A stretch of 64,000 bases of DNA from Acephala macrosclerotiorum (lineage: Eukaryota > Ascomycota > Leotiomycetes > Helotiales > Mollisiaceae): the NCBI GenBank assembly GCA_014904845.1, contig MU119214.1, positions 248,001 through 312,000 on the forward strand. Direction: 5' to 3'. Below, one piece after another: positions 35,649 through 47,869 of this stretch. The first letter of the stretch is position 1. Each line of letters starts with the position of its first letter. The notes under the pieces were generated by a model that was not told the origin of the DNA, did not search any database, and worked only from the letters and a program-made list of their open reading frames with translations. A program made the position numbers and the translations under genes.

Positions 35649-37882
35649 GTTTCCTTCAGCCTTGCGTGTCGCACGCTTGGGATTGAAAGGCCGGCGGGGT
35701 CAGCGGCGGGGACTGCGACGGATTGACTTCGACAAGCGTCGAAGGACAAAGTCGGGTGCTTGCTCGGGTGCTTGTTCGGGACATGATGACGGAGGAAAAG
35801 CTTGACTATATGGTGAAATTCTCCCTCAAGCAATGAGGCTACATGTGGTTGATGCGGTTCGCCTTGGACACCATCGCCTCGTGAGGAAGTGTAAAAAGTC
35901 TAGTCCAGATTTGGCCTAGTCAGCACCCAGCTCAAGCCCAGACCTCTCCCTACCTTGATTCTCACCGTTTTCGAGATGTAGCTTTTCCCTGCGGCCGTCG
36001 CCTCGAAAGACGATAACAAATGGTCGCGATATATGGCGGATACACTCGAAGCGTTTCCTTCTTTCAAGACTATATTGACTGGAGCGACCAGTTCCCTTGC
36101 CCCTGAATCTCGTTCCTGCGGATGAGAAGTCATCACAACATCCATATGAGATCATACGAGTCATAGTTCCGCGTATTCTTCGACCTCTCCGCGATTTCTC
36201 CGCGCCTGATGTGAATATCTCCTATTTCTCTAGATGGTTGCAAGCACGCCAATCCTGGGCCTGCCGAATGAGGCGACATCTACCTCTACTGCCGCTCAAT
36301 CACTTTCTACACTTCCATCCACACCGCATGCCGTTTCTGTATTTCAGGTTCCCATCAAGTGCTGGTAGTTGGTTACATCAAGCGCCTCAAATCCTTTCAT
36401 TTCCGAAAGCACAACCTCAATCTCGACATGTCTCAGTACTTTCTACACTGCGCACGATACCCCATTTTCTTTTTTTCAAAATCAATGGAAGTGTAAAAAG
36501 TTTGAACATGATCTTGATCTAATGGAAGTGTAAGGAACGCAAAAGCTAGGACTCGGAGATATAAATGTTTGCGTATTACCTGAGAATGGCTTCTTCCCCT
36601 CGCTCATCCAGTGCTTCATTCTCCTCGCCGTATTCGAATCACCTATTCTTTTCGAAACCCTTCACAATACTGAACCTCTTCAACTTTTCGCCCCGAGCTT
36701 CTTTATCTTCAGCCAAGCAACGTACCAAATTCTGAGCTCATAATGTCCCACCGTACTTCATCAAACGTCATGTAAGTGATCTTCTTCCTCCAGCTCTTTC
36801 CACTTATGCTTGGATTCCAAGAAACCCAAGAAACCCAGATTTAACCAAACCCTAACAGAACCAACAACCATGATCCCCTAAACAACGACGCCTAACAACA
36901 CTTGACCCACGATGCAAGAGGTCGGATCCCAAACGGACCAAACAGTTTGTCAACGTATCAATTTCGACCCGAATCATCAGAGCACTTAGCGATAGGCCAG
37001 ACATACGCATCTGAAAAACGCGAGGAGACCATGACGCGCCAACTCGCTTTATGGGAAGCAGAATGGACGCAGATGGGTAGTCAGTGACTGTGTTTGGGTC
37101 AGATAAGAGACATGTACTAGGCAAAATAGCTTTCCTTGCATCTCACACATCACACATAATCGAACGAATTTTGCGTAAAGTTGTAGTTACCTAGTAGGTA
37201 GTTGTCATGGCCTGGTTTCACGTGATGAAACAGGCACTAGGCTTTGCATCACGGACTCGGGGTTAAGTAGTATTGTAAGCTCAATGAATCGATACGAATT
37301 TCTTTTCGCGCAGCCTCGGAAGTAGATTGTCCTTTTAGGGCTGTTATGGCTGTGATCCACGCGCTGTCACGAGTCGGTCTTGCCCAAAACGATGGTGGTC
37401 TTCCCCTTTCGGCTGTCTGCATGGCACGCGAGAATTCGTAAATGAACCCTCGAAATGGATGGAAAGATTTTGGCCTGCGAAAAACTTGTAAGGAAGCCTG
37501 AAATATGAGACATAACAGAACTAGATTTAGTTAATTTCGGGACAACTCTAGGATTCTCGGTTGTGCTGCCAGATTTGGAAGACCTCCAACGACCGACCGC
37601 CTCGCACCTTCCTTCTTCACCTCTAAATACTTAACCTTCCACATCTTCTACCCCTTTCATCTCCCCTCTCTTAGCTTCGCTCATCGCGGTTCGCCGCGAA
37701 AGCTTGAGATGGCATCAATAACATCAACTCGTTACCCCAGCCTCGCGGATGATCGATCCCTAAGCTGTCAAACACAATCAGGCAGATGAGAAGACTGTGA
37801 AGAAATCAGAGGAAAGGCTCGCTGACCGTGGTCTACCCTCTGCTGGTACTAATAGCAACGTTTAAAATGGATTTGCTAGTGG
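35649..37882. other. Intergenic with one possible small gene
   Basis: Apart from the low-confidence two-exon reading at 36743-37087, nothing is supported. There is a pyrimidine-rich leader-like stretch at ~36590-36740 and another at ~37610-37690 before the zinc-cluster/bZIP gene. Confidence 0.4.
36743..37087 (+). CDS. Possible small hypothetical protein
   Basis: ATG 36743 follows a pyrimidine-rich leader and a TATAAATG box (~36560). Exon 1 (36743-36771) ends at a GTAAGT donor. An acceptor at 36918 would continue in frame to TGA 37087, giving 65 residues with a charged C-terminal helix (SEKREETMTRQLALWEAEW). The 147-nt intron is long for this window. I do not recognise the protein. Confidence 0.25.
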
Positions 37883-40800
37883 ATGTCACGGGAATCGGCA
37901 AGCAAATCAACCACTTCGGAGTTTACCCCACTAACAATCTTAGATATGAACAACAGCGTCAATCTAGCATTCTACACACAGCTAATCCGCTTTCACGAGA
38001 ATGCCAGTGCGACGGAGACATGTTTGCACTTCCCAGATAATGCACAGCAAAGGATGATTCAGTCTTGGGCGCATGAATTAGACTGCGCATTCGAGTTCAC
38101 CCTAGCTACGCAGGCTGCGAAAGTGGTCAGAAAGATCCCACCAGCTGTATCAACAGGTTTCAATACCGAGAATCTCGAATTCTTGGGCTTCAACGGCGTC
38201 TCAGACATTGGACTCGATAGCTCATGGCCAACCGGCCCCGACACGCTCTCCGATTTGATACAGATGAACGCAGGTCCGTCATTCGACGCCGTGGAAGCCG
38301 TTGATACACAACTTCAACCCATTCAAACCGACGATTTTCATCATGCAGATATATTTTCGGTTCTCCCTAAGAGAATTGAGCCTACAATCGAGGAGCCCAA
38401 TGTCCAACCCTTGTTCGCGGATTCTACGGAGCTCGTCAGCTCACAACCGTGCTGCACACATGCCTACAGCCTTGAACATACAGTCATAACTGCTCTATCG
38501 ACTCTAAATCACGACATTACCGGAACACGAGAAGACTGTTGTAAGATCACAGAAGAAATCTTAGCAAGCAATCATCCTGACATCAGTGAGGTCGTCAAAG
38601 CCTACATCTCGTCTCGGAAGAGCAGAAACAAAGCTGGAGGTCTACTCGGTAATGCTTCTGATAGACATAGTGTCTGCGACAATCGGCTCAGCATAGATTC
38701 CTCATCTAGCGGTGGTCTTCCGTTTGAACCTGAGGTCGAGGCTAGCACAAACACCCTGAAAGGATGTGATCCCGAACCCAAAGTCGCCACGCCAACAAGA
38801 GTCAGAAGTGATCGGTCAGAACTGAATCAATCAAGATCCGATGGGGTACAGGGTCGTCAGGGCCATCCAGGCTCAGTTGGATCGGCCTCCAGTGTCAAGC
38901 ATGAACGCGGACGGAAAAGAGTTCGAGATATGTTCAATCGGAGACCAAGTCTTCAGAGTCCTGCTAGTACCACATTTCAGGAGTATGTTTTTGACTCTAG
39001 ATCTCCACGAATTGGCAGTCCGGCTTCTGGGGCCTCCGGAGCATCTGGGAGGCGAGGCCCGTTAGATGCTGCAGCCAATGCAGCGGCTAAGGCGGTCAAG
39101 GCCATCAGAGCATGTTGGCGATGCAAGTTCTTGAGGAAAACGGTATGCTGCTTCTCTTTCGTTCAAGATTTAGCGGTCTCTTCTGTCCTCCCACATTTAC
39201 GGCAGATAATTAGCAGGCAGGATCAATGTCCAGAAGCTCTTGCTGCCCTTACTGACATGTTTCAGTGTTCTCTAGACAGCCCATGCTTAGCATGCCCAAA
39301 ACCACCCTATAAATCGAAGAGTATTGGTTGGCCTGCCGTGGCTTGTCGTCGAGGCACATTTTCAGAAGAAATGGGCCCTTTACCCCTTTGTCCAGGATCT
39401 GGTTCACAAGCAGAATCGTCATCGTCTAATAGCGAAGCAAGCCCGCCAGAAGCAGACGAAGCAAATGAGTGGTCGCGACTTCAAATCGAGTCTCGCGAGG
39501 AGATGCTATCATCATCCCGGCAGGCAATCCGGCTTGGACACCTGCAAAACCCAAAGGACTTCGATTTAGCAGGCGTGCGACTTAGCTCGTCGGTTCCACA
39601 GGAGATTGGGTCACAACTAGCTAGTTCTGCTCGTCTCAATGACTGTATTGATTCTGTCATCCAAGAAATAATTCTTTTCCCGTCCTCGAAACAAGTCATC
39701 TTCAAAGACGGCGAGACACAACTGGCCGGTCCTGTGCTCTTGCTACGTTCTGCAGTCCAATACCAGACGAGTATAGGTAGCGTAAGTCAGTCTGTTAGTT
39801 CAACGGGAGGCCAAAGTCAGAAACTGACACTACAGTCTTAGGATCACTTGATCGAACGATCTCTTGATTGCTTGAGGAGCAGCTTGGAGGCCTTGGCCGT
39901 ATCTGATTCGGGTTTTCTCAAGCCAACTTCGCACAGGGCGTGTCCTAAACGGGCATGTCGCTTTGACTGCATCGAAAGGCTAAGCCTTGACTCAAAACAA
40001 TACTTGAAGGAACTCTCACGCGTGTTTTTCACCAAGGAAAACATGAGATCGAAAGAAAGCTGATGGCTGTCAACGTTCTACAGCTTTTGCATCCAAGCGA
40101 TGGTTCGGCGTGCGATGCTGAAGCTATCGCCAAGCAACGATCCTGCAGCCAGGCAATACCTTTATCTGGCCACAAGATTATTCGCTGCAAGCTCGGGTAC
40201 TTATGATCCTTTGATACGAGACTATGCATCTCCGGACCTATCCAAAGACCAGGAAGTATCATATGTATCGAGTTTCCGAACTGCCCAGCTAGCAGTAGGA
40301 CAGTCAGCATGGGCATCCAAGGGGATCACCTCCTCTGCAGAGTATCTCAAGCAGATTTTCGAAGACGATGGGGAAGAGCTCGAGGGACACGGTATACTGC
40401 CAAAGGCAGATATACCATCTCCAGCTATGGAACCTGCGTCCCCCCCATTAATGCCTTTAAGGTACGGCTGGCCTCCATACGATCATATGTCAACAGGCCA
40501 GCTCACTCCAAACCCTGCTCCGAAACCATACCGGGCATCTTCACTCTCATCAGTAGAGTCCGTGAACGATTTCCCCAGCAATATGACGGTTCCGGCTTCA
40601 CCACGGCCATCGCCTTTACCGCCAGTCCGACCGAGAAGAAATTTGACACCCAGATCGCCTTCATGTTACGGTTTCCCCAGGTCTCCGTTCGAAAACCTAC
40701 CAAGCCAGAACTCTTTCGATAAATGGGGACCCTACCCAGCGTCGAGCGATATCAATCCTTACTTCCCCACTGGAAACATTGACAATTCACACATGCACAG

Positions 40801-41239
40801 ACGGACTTCAACCTCAGATCCAGTTCAACAACTTACGATAACCACGTCGCAAGGCACATATAATGTACCTATAGAAGTACATGAAACATCTCGGTTGGCT
40901 GATGAGAGGCGTAGGCGCATTACAGGCGCGTCCGCACGATTTCGACAAAGGAGAAAAGATAAGGAACGAGAGCACCAAACAAATACCGAAAAGCTACAAC
41001 AGCAAACGAGGGACCTGGAAAGGAGGATACCGGAAATAGAGCAACAAAGAGACTATTACCGCCAGGAACGAGATCGGTATCGTGAAGCGATTTCTGGATA
41101 TCCAGACTTGGAGTATCTAATGATACAAGCGCCTCCGAGTCCCCCGAGTCCTCCAAGTACGAAATTTGAGGGGCCGGTCCGACGCGGATTACCCCGCACC
41201 CACTCGTGGCCTTTACAAGGGCCAAGCGAGTCACAATAA
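37883..41239 (+). pseudogene. Zn-cluster-like plus bZIP-like regulator with an in-frame TGA
   Basis: Proposed exons are 37883-39142, 39266-39781 and 39842-41239. Intron 1 (123 nt) has no in-frame stop but removing it joins CWRCKFLRKT to CSLDSPCLACPK, giving a Cys pattern like a C6 zinc cluster (CxxCx6Cx5CxxC, then WPAVACRRGTF). Intron 2 is 60 nt. Further on, SHRACPKRACRFDCIERL and KQYLKELSRVFFTKENMRSK are family-like. At 40061-40063 the frame meets TGA between KES and WLSTFYSFCIQAMVRR; homologues as I recall them have a Trp here, so TGG to TGA is likely. The same frame then runs to 41239 and includes a bZIP-like basic stretch (ASARFRQRRKDKERE) and coiled coil at ~40900-41090. The Asn invariant in bZIP basic regions is Ile here. 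ATG 37946 is an alternative start. It may be a pseudogene or encode a truncated protein. Confidence 0.65.
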
Positions 41240-42666
41240 GATGGTGTTTCATCAATACCTCTTGAGAACTACTGACTTTTGGCCTCCTGTACCAAGTCCT
41301 TTGACTTTGATATCCGATCTTGCAGCAGTTTGCTCACTCTTACAAACCTTGTAAAGAACCGAACGAAAGAGGGACAACGCCAATATTTTATGAGAGTGCT
41401 TTTGGGACTTCAAATGTCCCTGCTGTGGATGGAATAACTTGGTGGTTCTAGTGCCCGAAGAGTGTCCACATTTCAATCAGATATCAAGCTAAAGTCCTGC
41501 AAGATCCAACATCAGATATCGGATTGCAAGCTATTGAATTCTCCGACCCCTCGCATTCTTAGGCATTGGATGTCGATATGCCACATCCCAACTCTTGTCA
41601 GATCGTGGGACATTGATAGTTTGTATTCAGTAGTGCAGAGTAACCAGTCCTAACTCCTTCAGTTCCCACTCTGCTCCGCCCCGCTCCACCACTACTCTAC
41701 CATTACCATTGCCTCCCCTCTTCCTCTCCCGTCCTCTCTTCTCTTCTCTTCTGCTCCTCTTTTTCCGCCCATCCTTCACTACTCCACCTCCTGACTCCCC
41801 TTCCGCCCAAGCCCCTCCTCCTTCACCATGCCTAACCCGTATCCAGCCCACATTCGAAACCTTCTTTCTCCAGCTCCTTCACAAGCGATGAACCTCGTAC
41901 CCAGAAATCCGGTTTCCAACTCATCCCTTGCCTTGGGGATATATATATTTCTCTCACTTGCTCCACCGCCTTACCTTAATTCCAATTTCGGAATAAAGGT
42001 AGTCGGATTCGATTATAGCCTCTCGTTGATTAAGATGGGATGGGATGGGAAAGGAAGCAAAACCCGAAAGAAATAGAAGGGAACGGGAGGAGAGAAATAT
42101 CCAGTATGCTTCAAGCATCTTCAAACACCAACACATATTCATTCACCAGTTAAAATAGTGCATAAACTTATCGAACCATTCAAACACGCAACGCGATCAA
42201 GACGCTAAAACATGATAACAAATCCTGCATTCACGTCACAGCGATTACATTCATAAACAGATCATATACAATTCATCGTAGTTTCGTTTCATAATCGTAG
42301 CGATCGTACGTGGGTGTAACACCATGTCCAGAGACACCATACCTTTCCTTCCTTCCATCTATCTATTTTATCCTGCGCTCAATAAAAGCCAAAAAGATAC
42401 CCTAATAATGTACACCAATCTGAAGTTTCTCTTTTCATTCGTGTAGAAACACCCGCCTGCCATGCAAATCCATCCCATCCCCTAAGAAGCAGAAAACCAA
42501 ATGACATGTTTTGTATGTCAGATAAACAAGAGGCCAGTATGTGCTGTAAGAAGTGAAAAGTGTATGAAGGAGAGTATTTCAATCTCATCTATGCCTTTGA
42601 ATCCAGCAAGATCCGTCAAAAACAGGGCCCAGGGGAAAGAAGAGATGTAGAATAGAAAGCGAAGAT
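41240..42666. other. Intergenic between convergent genes
   Basis: It holds the 3' ends of the flanking genes. A strong C/T-rich tract covers ~41650-41880. No gene is supported. Confidence 0.5.
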
Positions 42667-44582
42667 CTAAGTAGAGATCTCGCGGTTAAGATGGCGGTGC
42701 ATATGCCTGGTGGAGCGACGACCATAGCTGGCACTGCTGCTCTTGCTGTAAACGCTGAGAGCCAGGCCTCCACCGCAGGTTTGAGTTTCATCACCCTCGC
42801 ATGGCATATCGCAGGAGGTGTCGCTAAGAGCTGAGCTTCCGGAGAGTTCGTTGCCGCAGAAGCATTGTCCGCCGTATTCGGTGCCGGCCATGGAGAAGCC
42901 TCGCTTGCTGCAGTAGTCAACACAATTGGTGTTGGTGACCGCGCCTTGACCGACGTTGGCAAGCTTGATACCAGTTAGGACTCGATCACGAGTATCTTGG
43001 TAGCAGCCATAGTAAGACCATCCTGCAGCAACTGAGCTGTTTCCAGTCGCGGTTGGGGCTGGGCCTGTCGCAGTGACGGTGGTCCAGACGACGGTAGTCT
43101 CCGAGACATAGGAGGTGACAACGCTGTCGCCGCTTCCCATAGAGGTGGTAGCAACCTGAGTGATAAGTGTAGTTGGGTAGGATTTGACTGGAGTAGCGGC
43201 AATGGCAGCCGCAGTGGAGGTTGAGCCTGGAGTTTGAATGTTCTTCGCACCAGTCGAAACGGGCACACCAGCAGCGAATGAGGCAGAGCTGGAGGAGGTA
43301 GAAACTTCATTAGCACTAGTAAGCTTCTGACTGCTCGCAGGTGCTTGGCTTGAAGCGGCCTGGCTCGAGGTGACCTTGCTTGTGGTAGGAGATGGTGCCA
43401 TAGAGGCAGTTGTGCCAGATCCGCCACTGCCAACGTTGACTCCCCATCCAGTCACGGGGTTATTTCCTGGAAGAGCAGTCATGACTCCGGTAATGACCTC
43501 GTTGATTGGGTCGGCGATGTTGCAAGAGGTGCTGGGGTCATTGAGTCCACCAATGAGACCAGGGCACTTGTCCATACCAGAGTCACCAGCATCACAGTTG
43601 TCAATGATCTGTTGGAGAGTGTCGACATCCCAGCCGGAGATGAAGTCGCCGTGGAGAGAGTAACCAGTTGGGTCACCGTTGGAGAGCAGGAAAGGCTGGT
43701 TGCCTTGACCAGGAGTCCAGCGAGAAGCGAACGCGGGGGTGTTCCAGTAAACTTCGTAGAACAAGTGAGGAGTGTGGATCCAGCCTGAGGGGCAGTTGCC
43801 GTTGGTTGGGAATTGCATGTTCTCCTTGTAGTTGTCCAGACCAGCAGCTGGGTTGTAGCATGAGGGGAAGTGAACATCGGCTCGGAGAGGGGAGGCGTAT
43901 CCATCGCAGTTCTGGTCTGGGAATCCAACACCTGCACCCGCGTTTCCAGGATCTTGAATACCAACACCGTGGAGTCCGTCAGAGTTGGTGGGGTAGAGGG
44001 GCGAAGCGGTGCTTGATCGTGGGCAGGTAAATTGTACCGGTTGTGGTGTTCCGTCGGCGAGATCGAGGATTGATTTACCACCACTGGCAGGAGGGGTGCG
44101 GAGGGATGGACTGCCAACAACCATGCGGTGACCAGGCTGGAAGGCAGTGATCTTATCGGTGGTAGCCTCAAAGCTGTGAATGGTTAGCACAGGTCGATCC
44201 GCCGAGATTAAATCACCTACAAGTAGTACACGTTCATGTAGAACATATCGACCGGCTCAAGCTCCTTGGTGACGGGATCCTGGAACCACAATGACGGAGT
44301 CCAGTAGTTGCTCTTGTCATTCTTGATGAGAGAGGAAGTGCAGGTAGATTGATCGAGAGCTTGAGTATCGGTCATGGTAACGCCGAACGCGTTTCCACCT
44401 TGAATGGCATGAACGTGACCGGAGGGACCACCAGGGCTGACGATAGGATCAACACGGCCCATCATGAGAGGACCCTTTCCATAGAAGTGGTTGACCGCAA
44501 AGGTACGGGCAGTTGCACTGTATGCGGCGGCAGAAGCAGAAAATGCCAAGATGGCGGAGGAGGAAGAAGTTGTGAAGCGCAT
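42667..44582 (-). CDS. Secreted DUF1996 protein with C-terminal WSC domain
   Basis: Exons are 44582-44221 and 44173-42667 with a 47-nt intron (GTAGGT donor), giving 622 residues. A signal peptide is likely at residues 1-21 (SSSSAILAFSASAAAYSA). Residues ~25-330 match DUF1996, including GGPSGHVHAIQGGNAFG, CTSSLIKNDKSNYWTPSLW, DVHFPSCYN and CPSGWIHTPHLFYEVYW. A Ser/Thr/Ala-rich linker follows (~350-490). Residues ~500-595 form a WSC domain with its Cys pattern (YYGCYQDTRDRVL, CVDYCSKRGF, AGTEYGGQCFCGNEL, CDMPCEGDETQTCGG), which usually binds carbohydrate. The short tail is basic and His-rich; no GPI signal or membrane segment is seen. Its role at the cell wall is inferred. The 5' leader has a (TGG)7-like run on the + strand at 44587-44607. 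Confidence 0.92.
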
Positions 44583-47500
44583 TTTGATGGTGGTGGTGGT
44601 GGTGGTGGATGTCTAGAGGAAGATCGATTTTGTTTTTGAAAGGTAGAGTATCGCCGGGAGTACTGGGGGGTTTGCTTTTGCTGGCTGAAATGACTGAAGC
44701 GCTGTCGAAGCTGGTTGATTCACGGTTCGAGTGAAGTGATTGCAAACGCACACGAGTAGCTGGACTCGATTGGGTGTTGAAGGAATGGAAGGGATCTGTA
44801 TCAACAGATAGAAAGGAAGGTAATAGCAAAAGCGAACTGAAGGAGTGTACAGTACAACGAAGCGAGATCGAAGTACAAATCGATAGTGAGTGAATAGAAA
44901 AGAGGGAGTGGATGCCAGACAGGGCAGGCGTGACTTATGTACCAGCAATGGTGAGAGGAAGGAACAGCTGTGGCTGCTCGATGACATGCACGAAAGAGGA
45001 GTGGAAGGCGCTAACTCCGAAGGCTTCTCTGCCCTCGCTCTGGCTTGCTTCCTGCTTTCAGACATTCACGCATCCCGTCTAGGAATGCAGGGGCCAAGAA
45101 CAACTTTTCCGGGCCAGGGTTACATGGCGTCACGCTGGGGGAGGGAAGTCGGCAGGGCAAAGGATGTTGGTGCCAACGTGGGCTGCAGCGAGCAGAATTC
45201 AGAAGGAGGGGTGAGCTTCAATAGAGTCAGCACACTGACTTGGGATGAACCGTGGGCTTTTGCATGGGCTTTCGCAAGGGCCCCTCACAAGCGTCAGGTA
45301 CCTTGCAGCTCAAAGACGGGAACGAGGGATCGGTTGCAGGGCCGTTGTGAGGCGACTGCAGCCACTGAAGGGCCAGCCCCCTTTTGGGTGGAGGTTCAGC
45401 CAGAACGACAACATCAGCCGCACCGCGTGTTTCGAAACATCCATCACCCCAAGCGAGGCCTCTCACCACCCCTCCTTCTGCGCCTCTTCTGCGCCTCTTC
45501 TGCAAGTTTTGTTTTTGGCCGTGCTTCTTCACCCCTGACTTGGCTATCTAATCTCGCTGCCTGTCGCTCCGAGTCGCCGTCGTTTCGCGTGGTGCATCTT
45601 TATCTCGGAGACTATTTTGTGGAAATCACGTCTGGGCCCGAAGATCAAAACACTGAAACAATTCTAATCAGACGTCACGACGATGACTGTGGATGGCGGC
45701 GAGGTCACAGAGTCTGTCGTCTGCCGGCGCCAGATATATTCATTGGAAGGTCATCGGTGATGCAGAGTCGAACAGCCAAGAGGGGGTGCAAGATGCAAGA
45801 ACTGATTGATTCATTAATTGCATCTAACGTCAGTTATAAACAAGTTTTCTATCTCTGGTACATCCTCTTTGTGCGGATGTTGTACTGCACTGCAACGCTG
45901 CGATGCACTGATTATGTGTACCTGCAGGTCCCAGAAGAGCCTGAAAGGTGAAGCCAATCGAGGCCATTCTCGCAAGGCCAGTTTTCTGGCTGCATTCGCC
46001 CAATTCAAGTTCCGAAAAATACTCGCTCACCACCTCTTGTCAACATAGCGGAAGCTTTCCAATCAGATTTTCTCGAATGTTCAAATTTGTGCCAATCATG
46101 GTATAATTGGAAGGATCTGAAGGAATCGAACCCTAACACAAATAATTTCACGAACCTCCAGAGCACAAACACGAAAACGCCTCGGCCGTTGCTTTGCCGC
46201 ATTCGGTGCTGCCTTCTTTTCCGCTTTCTTCTTTTTTTCCATCTGCTCATTACCAACAGGCGTCCTTGAAACGCAGCCGAAAGGAAACAGAACATGTTTT
46301 CCAGATCCATCGAATCCGATTTGGTGATTGCATCGCCTGTACCTGCATGACCGCCATGATCCCAGCTTTCACTGCTGCCTCTTTTGGGTCTAGACGCTGT
46401 GAAGGATCTGCCGCCAGTCTTGAACCTTGTCACATCTTTCTCTCCTCGTTCGTTCTTCCAGCCTCTTCTCCTGCAGGCTGCACCATGCTTTTTCGCGGTG
46501 CCTGACTCCTCTTTTGAACCTGTTTCCTTGCGCCTAGAAGCTAGAAAGTCCAGAACCACATGCTAAAAAGGTAGAACGAGAGGATCTCACAGTCAAGATC
46601 TATTGGCAGCGAATTGTTATCGATAAAGATACGGGGTTTATGCAGCGTTTTATGCTTATGTGCAAACTCTTCACGACGGTCCGTTTTCATCTTCCGATGG
46701 AGGGGTGTTCTTGATATGGATTGGATGAGGGTATTCAGATTACGAGAATGGTTTTTGGGTAGTGGTTTGAGAAGTATCTCAAGCAGGTGCTACCAACCTG
46801 TTTATCGCAGACTATGAAGAGGCATTTTCACAGACAGACATCTGGCGGCTTCGAGAACGTGTGATTGACAGAGTATAGACAAACGATGATGTGGTAAGAG
46901 GTTTTCAAAACCTCCTCGTCATGACTCCTGCAAACTCGGGCATTCAACACCAGCGAAATCCAGACCTCCCAATCGATAATAAAGCGTTTTCTCTTCGGGC
47001 CCTGCCTTCCACCTTTCGCATCTTCCACCCAAACTCATCTTGACAGCTCACCGTAAAACATTTCACAGCATACCCTTCATCTCTCCCGCCCAATCCCGAT
47101 ATCACACCCCACTCCAATCCATCCCACCATCTATCCATGTATTGGAGATAAATTAATCCCGAATCGTACTGCGTGCCATCTCACTCAATCAAACAATCAA
47201 ACAATCAAGTTGAAATAAGCATCACGCCTCACCTACCACCCACAACTGCCGTGTCGAAACATCCCATTACACACACTCATTGGCTCCCACCTCACCTTCC
47301 GCCATACCTGTTCCTGTCATCCAGATCTCTATCTGCGATCGATGACTGCATAACTTATTATCGTCCAATTGTCCAACTATTTTCGAGAGTCAGCGACACG
47401 CTTACGGCTCGTTCCTGATTTTCAAAAAGGGTGGGTGAAAGGAAAAGGGGTTGATTGGATGGGAGGGATTTCCGAGTGCATGTTCGCCCCTGAGATCGCG

Positions 47501-47869
47501 GTTCGCTTTGCGCCATAGAATTGTCCTCCCGTTCCTGAAAAGGTTGGTGAGCGGTTCGGAGGCGCTGAGATGGAGGGGCGTCATGTGATTGTGTATTGAA
47601 TGATGAAGGTGAAGCGTCTCGCTGGAGTTATTTGGATGTCCTTGATAAGGTTAGAACTTTTCATGAAGAAGAGAAGTGAAGTCCTCCCAAGGAATAGCGT
47701 TCATGATACGACTCCTATCACGTTTCGATAAGCTTACCTTATCGAAGCTTATCGCTCCGATTATGAAAATCTTCAACTAAACCCCGCCAAAACAAAACAT
47801 CACCTCACAACCTCACTCTCATCCATCTTCGCACCTCTCCCTCTCTTCCTTCATCTACCATCGCCAAAC
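44583..47869. other. Long intergenic region between divergent genes
   Basis: This 3.3-kb stretch separates the WSC gene and the CobW gene, which are transcribed away from each other. It holds both promoters. Long open frames (44890-45951 plus, 46005-46559 minus) have low-complexity, Arg/Ser-biased composition without domains and look like chance frames in GC-rich DNA. No RNA gene was found; a B-box-like string at ~46110 on the minus strand does not fold into a tRNA. Confidence 0.5.
47726..47754. promoter_or_regulatory. Perfect inverted repeat with GATA motifs upstream of the CobW gene
   Basis: CGATAAGCTT (47726-47735) and AAGCTTATCG (47745-47754) are perfect reverse complements separated by ACCTTATCG, which adds a third GATA core. 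The centre is ~130 bp upstream of the start codon. HGATAR sites are bound by fungal GATA factors (nitrogen, iron or light regulators). That this one is functional is inference. Confidence 0.45.

Noticed and set aside
39782..39841. Stop after SQKLTLQS taken as the end of the zinc-cluster-like gene
   Set aside because: A GTAAGT-TCTTAG intron removes it and restores a family-like continuation, so the gene does not end there.
44890..45951. 353-codon open frame on the plus strand
   Set aside because: Composition is Arg/Ser/Pro biased, it overlaps the leader of the divergent WSC gene and no domain or family motif is visible; likely a chance frame.
46087..46150. Minus-strand B-box-like string GGGTTCGATTCC suggesting a tRNA
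   Set aside because: The T stem does not pair fully and no matching acceptor or anticodon arm is found upstream.
46005..46559. 184-codon minus-strand frame
   Set aside because: Basic low-complexity sequence with no domain and no supported start or splice context.
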